Source: Chitinophagales bacterium (GTDB taxonomy: Bacteria; Bacteroidota; Bacteroidia; Chitinophagales; JADJOU01). From it: a stretch of 64,000 nucleotides of DNA. Shown here one piece after another: positions 59,916 through 64,000 of the stretch (the first letter of the stretch is position 1; each line of letters opens with the position of its first letter). The position numbers were made by a program, and so were the translations under genes. The notes beneath the pieces are model-generated. The model saw nothing but the letters and a program-made list of their open reading frames with translations. It was not told the DNA's origin and did no database searches. The stretch is from the NCBI GenBank assembly GCA_016787225.1, contig JAEUUY010000021.1, positions 36,408-100,407 of the forward strand, in the 5' to 3' direction.

Positions 59916-62900
59916 ATGATAAACAGAATCTTTTTTTACTTAGTATTTTTGCTACTGCATATTAGTGGTTATGCACAGGTCAATTTTAAATGGGCAAAAT
60001 CACATAGGGGTTTATCTCAAAGTGACAGGGGATATGCCACGACCCTAGATTTACACGAGAATCTATATACTACAGGTATGGCTGAAGGACGTTTGATTTT
60101 CGATCAAGGTCCCGATACTTTTGTGCGCAGATACCATAGTCAAATGTTTGTATCCAAGGTGGATTCGAGTGGTGTTTTTAAGTGGGGATTTATGTTTTCT
60201 CAATATCCGAATAATTCTTTTATTTTTATACCACCAGGTGGATATGGTATCACTACAGATTTGAAATCCAATGTATACATCACCTCTAGTTTTCAAGATA
60301 CGACCGATTTTGACCTCGATACGAGCGACTATATTATACCGAACGCAACTACCAGTATCTTTATACTCAAGCTCGATGCCAATGGTAAATTCAAATGGGC
60401 AAGAGCCTTTGAGTCCTTGTGGGGTGGTGGTTTTGATATTAAGGTTGATAATCATAGTAATGTATATACCGTAGGTTGTTTTTTTAATACTGTGGACTTC
60501 GACCCAGGAGGTGGGGTATACAATTTAACGTCTGCTGGTAATTATGATATATATATATCTAAGCTAGACAGCAATGGCAATTTTATCTGGGCAAGGAGGA
60601 TAGGAAGTAAAAAGGAGGATAGAGCGCATTCATTAGCTTTTGATAGATTGGGGAATTTGGTCATCGCAGGTTTTTTTTCGGATAGTTGTGATTTTGACCC
60701 TGGCACTAGCCAGTATATTGTACCAACCAATGGAGCTAAAGATGCCTTTATTCTAAAACTAGATACCGCAGGCAATTTTATCTGGGCTAAATCTGCTGGT
60801 GGTCCTGGGGATGATGTCGCCTATTCTGTGGCAGTAGATTCAAAAAATAAAGTAATCGCAGTAGGTGATTTTCAGCATCAGGTTGATTTTGATCCCAATG
60901 CAGGAGTTTACAATAAGTTATCCGCCGGTGGCAATGATATGTTTGTTTGGAAACTAGATAGTAGTGGGGTTCTTAATTGGATTCAAACCATGGGTGGAGC
61001 TGGTAATGAATATTGTAAGTCAGTAGCCCTAGATACGGCGAATAATATATACAGCACTGGAGCCTTTCAATGGGTTTCCGATATGAACCCTGGCGCCGCA
61101 AGTCATAATTTGACAGCTAGTGGACCCGAAGATCAGTTTGTAACCAAACTAGATGAATTGGGGAATTTTGTCTGGGCTCACTCAATTGGAGGTAAATTTA
61201 AGACTTGGGGGCATGGCATAGCTGTGTCAAAAGCAGGAAATATTCATACGACCGGACATTTTAAAGATTCGGTTGATTTTAACCCGACAGCTAGCACATA
61301 TACTATGGTTGCACTTTTGAATAACCCTACAAGCCCTACTGGTGGTAGTTCCGAAGAAGTTTTTATATCCAAGTGGAACAATTGTGTGACCGCTCCTGTC
61401 ATCATTACCTCCTCTAAAAGCACCAATATCTGCCCTAAAGATACTGTGGTGCTGACTGCGAGCCCTGCTGCGAGCTATCTCTGGAGTACAGGTGCTACTA
61501 CACGAAGTATCAAAGTCAGCACGACCGATACCTTTAAAGTCACCGCTACGAACTCTACGGGATGCCCTGCCTATTCCTCCATCACAGTAAAAGTGCATCA
61601 GGATACTACTAGAATAGATAAATATATCTGTCAAGGCAAATCATTTATATTCAATGGAGATACACTCAAAACGGCAGGTGTATATCGAGATACCCTGCCG
61701 AATTTTGTGGGCTGTGATAGCCTTGTGATTCTCAATCTATATATAAAAACAGTCGATACTACTCATATCTACGATACCCTTTGCGATAATATTCCTAAGA
61801 CATTTAATAACCAGAATCTGACTATAGCAGGGCTCTATCGTGATACTCTGTATAAACTCAATGGCTGCGATAGTCATATTTTCTATCATTTTATACCCAA
61901 GCCCATTTATCAGACTCCTATTAGCCGAGCTATCTGCATAGGTGATAGCAGTTTATTTGCTGGCAAATACTATAAAATATCAGGGGAATATCGTGATAGC
62001 CTCAAATCGATGCAAAATTGTGATAGCATAGTTACGCTCACACTTACAGTGAGAACAGTCGACACTAGCCATATCTATGATACCCTCTGTGGCAATATGC
62101 CCAAAATATTTAATGGGTCTTCATTGACGATAGCTGGGTTTTATCGTGATACGTTGAAAAATATCGCTGGCTGTGATAGTCATATTTTCTACAACTTTAT
62201 CCCCAAACCTATTTCTGAAACAAGTCTTCCAAGAGGAATCTGTTCAGGTGATTCTAGTTTCTTCGGAGGAAAATTTTATAAGCAGTCAGGAACTTATTTT
62301 GATACCTTGACGACTGCTAGTGGCTGTGATAGTGTGTTGAAATTGATTTTGACAGTACATCCAATAGACACAAATAAGCAAGTCAAGATAATCTGTAGAG
62401 GGAATTCTTATAATTTTTATAGTCAGGTGTTGTCCAGTGCTGGAACGTATTCGCATAAATTGCTAAATAAAAATGGCTGCGACAGCATTATTATCTTGAC
62501 ACTTTCGATTATTGATAGCACGACTTATAGTTTTTCTCGTAATCTTTGTAAAAACCAATCATTCATATTTAATAACCAAACCTTGACTCAATCAGGCAGT
62601 TACAGAGATACCTTGACCAATTACCTCGGATGTGATAGTTTTGTTACGCTAAATCTCAGCTTTGGTCTCGTGCTCTATGATACCATACGCCATACTACCT
62701 GTGCAGGACAGCTATATCGAAGCTATACCAGCCCGGGCAAGTATCAAGAAACCTATAAATCAATTCAAGGTTGTGATAGCATTCTAACCATTTACCTCAC
62801 TCATCTACCTGCTACCGAATACAAAACTATAAACCACAACGCTTGCCGTGCATTTTCCTATGGAGCACAGACCTTCACCAGAAATGATAGCTTTACGGAA

Positions 62901-63623
62901 ACGATTAAAAACTACCTCCTCTGCGATAGTATTGTCACCAAGCACAAAGTCTATATCACCGAACCAAGACCTAGCTATCTCGCAGATAAGACGATAGATT
63001 TTTGTGAAGAAATCATACACAAAGGACAACGAAAAACCACGAGCTTCTTTACCCATGATACGATAAAAAGCTTAATACCACCCTACTGCGATAGCCTCTA
63101 TCAGCCCTACCACTACCGAAGAGAACAGAGACCCACACTCACACCTCTCACTAAGCAATCCGATACCGTCATAAAAGGCGAGACAAGTACGATTCAAGTC
63201 AGGGGAGCGCAAAATTACCGATGGAATACTGGTGAACAAACACCGACCCTCCGCCCACAAATCAATGAAGACAAGACCTTTGAGGTCACTGCATGGAATC
63301 TAACGGACTGTGAAGAAAAAATGAGTTTCTATATCTACGCTATAGACCAGCCGATTATAGAATTCCCTACTGCCTTTTCACCCAATGGTGATGGATTGAA
63401 CGACTATTTCACTCCCAACACCAATGGGAATATCCGAATAGAATATTTTCAAATCTTCAATCGCTGGGGCGAAAAAGTCTATGAACACTATCCATTATCC
63501 AAAGGATGGGATGGCAGCTATCTCGGCAAACCCTCCTCCAATGGACTCTATAGCTATACCCTTCGCTATTCCTATCTAGGTAGAAGTTTTACGAAAAGCG
63601 GAGAAGTGATGGTGGTGCGATAA
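59916..63623 (+). CDS. Large surface protein with propeller-type repeats, GCDS repeats and T9SS type B domain
   Basis: A 1235-residue protein. Signal peptide (about 1-21), then SBBP-like beta-propeller repeats (about 22-490) with units such as DSNGNFIWARRIGSKKEDRA and recurring DFDPG blocks, an Ig-like module (about 500-560, YLWSTGATTRSIKV), about nine 55-60-residue repeats (560-1060) of form CxGxSFxFN...LxxxGxYRDTL...GCDSxxxLxL, and a C-terminal type B domain FPTAFSPNGDGLNDYFTPN...FNRWGEKVYEHYPLSKGWDG from about residue 1148. It is a T9SS cargo protein, likely displayed on the cell surface. Similar GCDS units occur in the subtilase at about residues 2055-2190. Confidence 0.85.
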   Translation: MINRIFFYLVFLLLHISGYAQVNFKWAKSHRGLSQSDRGYATTLDLHENLYTTGMAEGRLIFDQGPDTFVRRYHSQMFVSKVDSSGVFKWGFMFSQYPNNSFIFIPPGGYGITTDLKSNVYITSSFQDTTDFDLDTSDYIIPNATTSIFILKLDANGKFKWARAFESLWGGGFDIKVDNHSNVYTVGCFFNTVDFDPGGGVYNLTSAGNYDIYISKLDSNGNFIWARRIGSKKEDRAHSLAFDRLGNLVIAGFFSDSCDFDPGTSQYIVPTNGAKDAFILKLDTAGNFIWAKSAGGPGDDVAYSVAVDSKNKVIAVGDFQHQVDFDPNAGVYNKLSAGGNDMFVWKLDSSGVLNWIQTMGGAGNEYCKSVALDTANNIYSTGAFQWVSDMNPGAASHNLTASGPEDQFVTKLDELGNFVWAHSIGGKFKTWGHGIAVSKAGNIHTTGHFKDSVDFNPTASTYTMVALLNNPTSPTGGSSEEVFISKWNNCVTAPVIITSSKSTNICPKDTVVLTASPAASYLWSTGATTRSIKVSTTDTFKVTATNSTGCPAYSSITVKVHQDTTRIDKYICQGKSFIFNGDTLKTAGVYRDTLPNFVGCDSLVILNLYIKTVDTTHIYDTLCDNIPKTFNNQNLTIAGLYRDTLYKLNGCDSHIFYHFIPKPIYQTPISRAICIGDSSLFAGKYYKISGEYRDSLKSMQNCDSIVTLTLTVRTVDTSHIYDTLCGNMPKIFNGSSLTIAGFYRDTLKNIAGCDSHIFYNFIPKPISETSLPRGICSGDSSFFGGKFYKQSGTYFDTLTTASGCDSVLKLILTVHPIDTNKQVKIICRGNSYNFYSQVLSSAGTYSHKLLNKNGCDSIIILTLSIIDSTTYSFSRNLCKNQSFIFNNQTLTQSGSYRDTLTNYLGCDSFVTLNLSFGLVLYDTIRHTTCAGQLYRSYTSPGKYQETYKSIQGCDSILTIYLTHLPATEYKTINHNACRAFSYGAQTFTRNDSFTETIKNYLLCDSIVTKHKVYITEPRPSYLADKTIDFCEEIIHKGQRKTTSFFTHDTIKSLIPPYCDSLYQPYHYRREQRPTLTPLTKQSDTVIKGETSTIQVRGAQNYRWNTGEQTPTLRPQINEDKTFEVTAWNLTDCEEKMSFYIYAIDQPIIEFPTAFSPNGDGLNDYFTPNTNGNIRIEYFQIFNRWGEKVYEHYPLSKGWDGSYLGKPSSNGLYSYTLRYSYLGRSFTKSGEVMVVR

Positions 63624-63682
63624 CTTTTCACATTGGATTTCATACCTACATATCTATATTTACTGAAAATATAGTTGAACCT

Positions 63683-64000
63683 ATGCGTAAAATATTTAGA
63701 AAAAAAACTATCAAAGGTATCATAGAGAGTCACAATCTATTGGAGGAGCGAGATAAACTGCATAAGAATCTTTCGGTGATGGATTTGACATCCTTCGGTA
63801 TAGCAGCCGTCATAGGTGCTGGAATATTTTCCACGATAGGAAAAGCTTGTTTTAGTGGTGGTCCTGGGGTCATATTTCTATTCGTCTTTGCTGCCATAGC
63901 TTCTGGTTTTACTGCCATGTGTTATGCCGAGTTTGCATCGCGAATACCAGCTGCAGGTAGTGCTTATACTTATGCCTATACTACTTTTGGAGAGGTTTTT
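63683..64000 (+). CDS. Amino acid permease (APC family), 3'-truncated by window edge
   Basis: The first 106 residues from the ATG at 63683 and open to the window end. LSVMDLTSFGIAAVIGAGIFSTIGK is the first TM helix with the conserved GAGIF substrate-binding loop; FLFVFAAIASGFTAMCYAEFASRIPAAGSAYTYAY follows, typical of the cationic-amino-acid-transporter-type APC permeases. The substrate cannot be told. Confidence 0.85.
   Translation, partial: MRKIFRKKTIKGIIESHNLLEERDKLHKNLSVMDLTSFGIAAVIGAGIFSTIGKACFSGGPGVIFLFVFAAIASGFTAMCYAEFASRIPAAGSAYTYAYTTFGEVF

Noticed and set aside
61227..61634. Minus-strand frames inside the 1235-residue gene
   Set aside because: They are opposite-strand frames created by the repetitive codon pattern of the real gene.
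63640..63682. Hairpin CTATATTT/AAAATATAG before the permease as a terminator
   Set aside because: The stem is A/T only and lacks a T-tract; it is too weak to call.
1..64000. Prophage or conjugative element
   Set aside because: No capsid, tail, portal, relaxase or transfer genes are seen; the genes are mostly core functions.

Overview
The window is AT-rich chromosomal DNA from a member of the Bacteroidota. Evidence: type IX secretion (T9SS) components PorX and PorQ, several secreted proteins ending in T9SS sorting domains, TonB/outer-membrane-barrel proteins, an acyl-CoA reductase and PglZ-type response regulator typical of the phylum, and repeated TAnnTTTG promoter boxes with almost no Shine-Dalgarno sequences. 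The genus cannot be fixed from the sequence alone. The GC content, gene density and gene mix are those of a core chromosome, not of a phage or plasmid.

Layout. 1-8.8 kb: end of a radical SAM gene, a membrane protein, maf and dihydroorotase (minus), a TonB-like protein, holA, then a minus-strand cluster sdhB-terC-acyl-CoA reductase-aroK. 8.9-13.1 kb: a small conserved gene with an MBL-fold hydrolase, then porX with two small genes, and a lipoprotein. 13.1-15.9 kb: the ribosomal cluster rplM-rpsI-rpsB-tsf. 15.9-20 kb: an outer-membrane receptor preceded by a promoter-hairpin-terminator leader, a DNA glycosylase and a TylF-type methyltransferase. 20-20.85 kb: one intact tRNA(CAU) in a dense array of broken tRNA-derived copies carrying 18-nt palindromes, and a dead GIY-YIG nuclease gene. 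20.9-29.1 kb: a plus-strand run with trpS, a deoxynucleoside kinase, a retropepsin-like protease pair, a deoxyhypusine-synthase-like enzyme, an acyltransferase, gpsA and an RluD-type synthase. 29.1-40 kb: OmpA-like protein, acyl-CoA ligase, DUF1761 protein and a 2386-residue secreted subtilase. 40.2-50 kb: a sensor kinase fused to a VanX-type dipeptidase, xerD, mutS2 and a T9SS cargo protein. 50-51.4 kb: an accessory patch of repeats around one orphan gene. 51.4-64 kb: DUF3667 protein, a fused 2-oxoacid dehydrogenase E1, guaA, a periplasmic-binding-fold lipoprotein-like protein, scpB, porQ, relics of a T9SS surface protein, a 1235-residue surface protein and the start of an amino acid permease.

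How the parts relate. PorX (regulator) and PorQ (secretion/cell-surface attachment component) belong to the same T9SS whose cargo is represented here by the 2386-, 739- and 1235-residue proteins. The rest is housekeeping: translation, nucleotide and phospholipid synthesis, chromosome segregation and repair.

The most unusual features are (i) the tRNA-derived array, in which every nonfunctional copy carries TCCCGAT-N4-ATCGGGA palindromes that replace tRNA segments while the intact copy has none, next to a GIY-YIG relic and a duplicated tRNA 3' end plus terminator; (ii) a single-chain histidine kinase-D,D-dipeptidase fusion with all VanX active-site residues; and (iii) an orphan gene bounded by an inverted-repeat element that carries its own promoter. 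All functional statements rest on motif recognition by eye; no database search was run.
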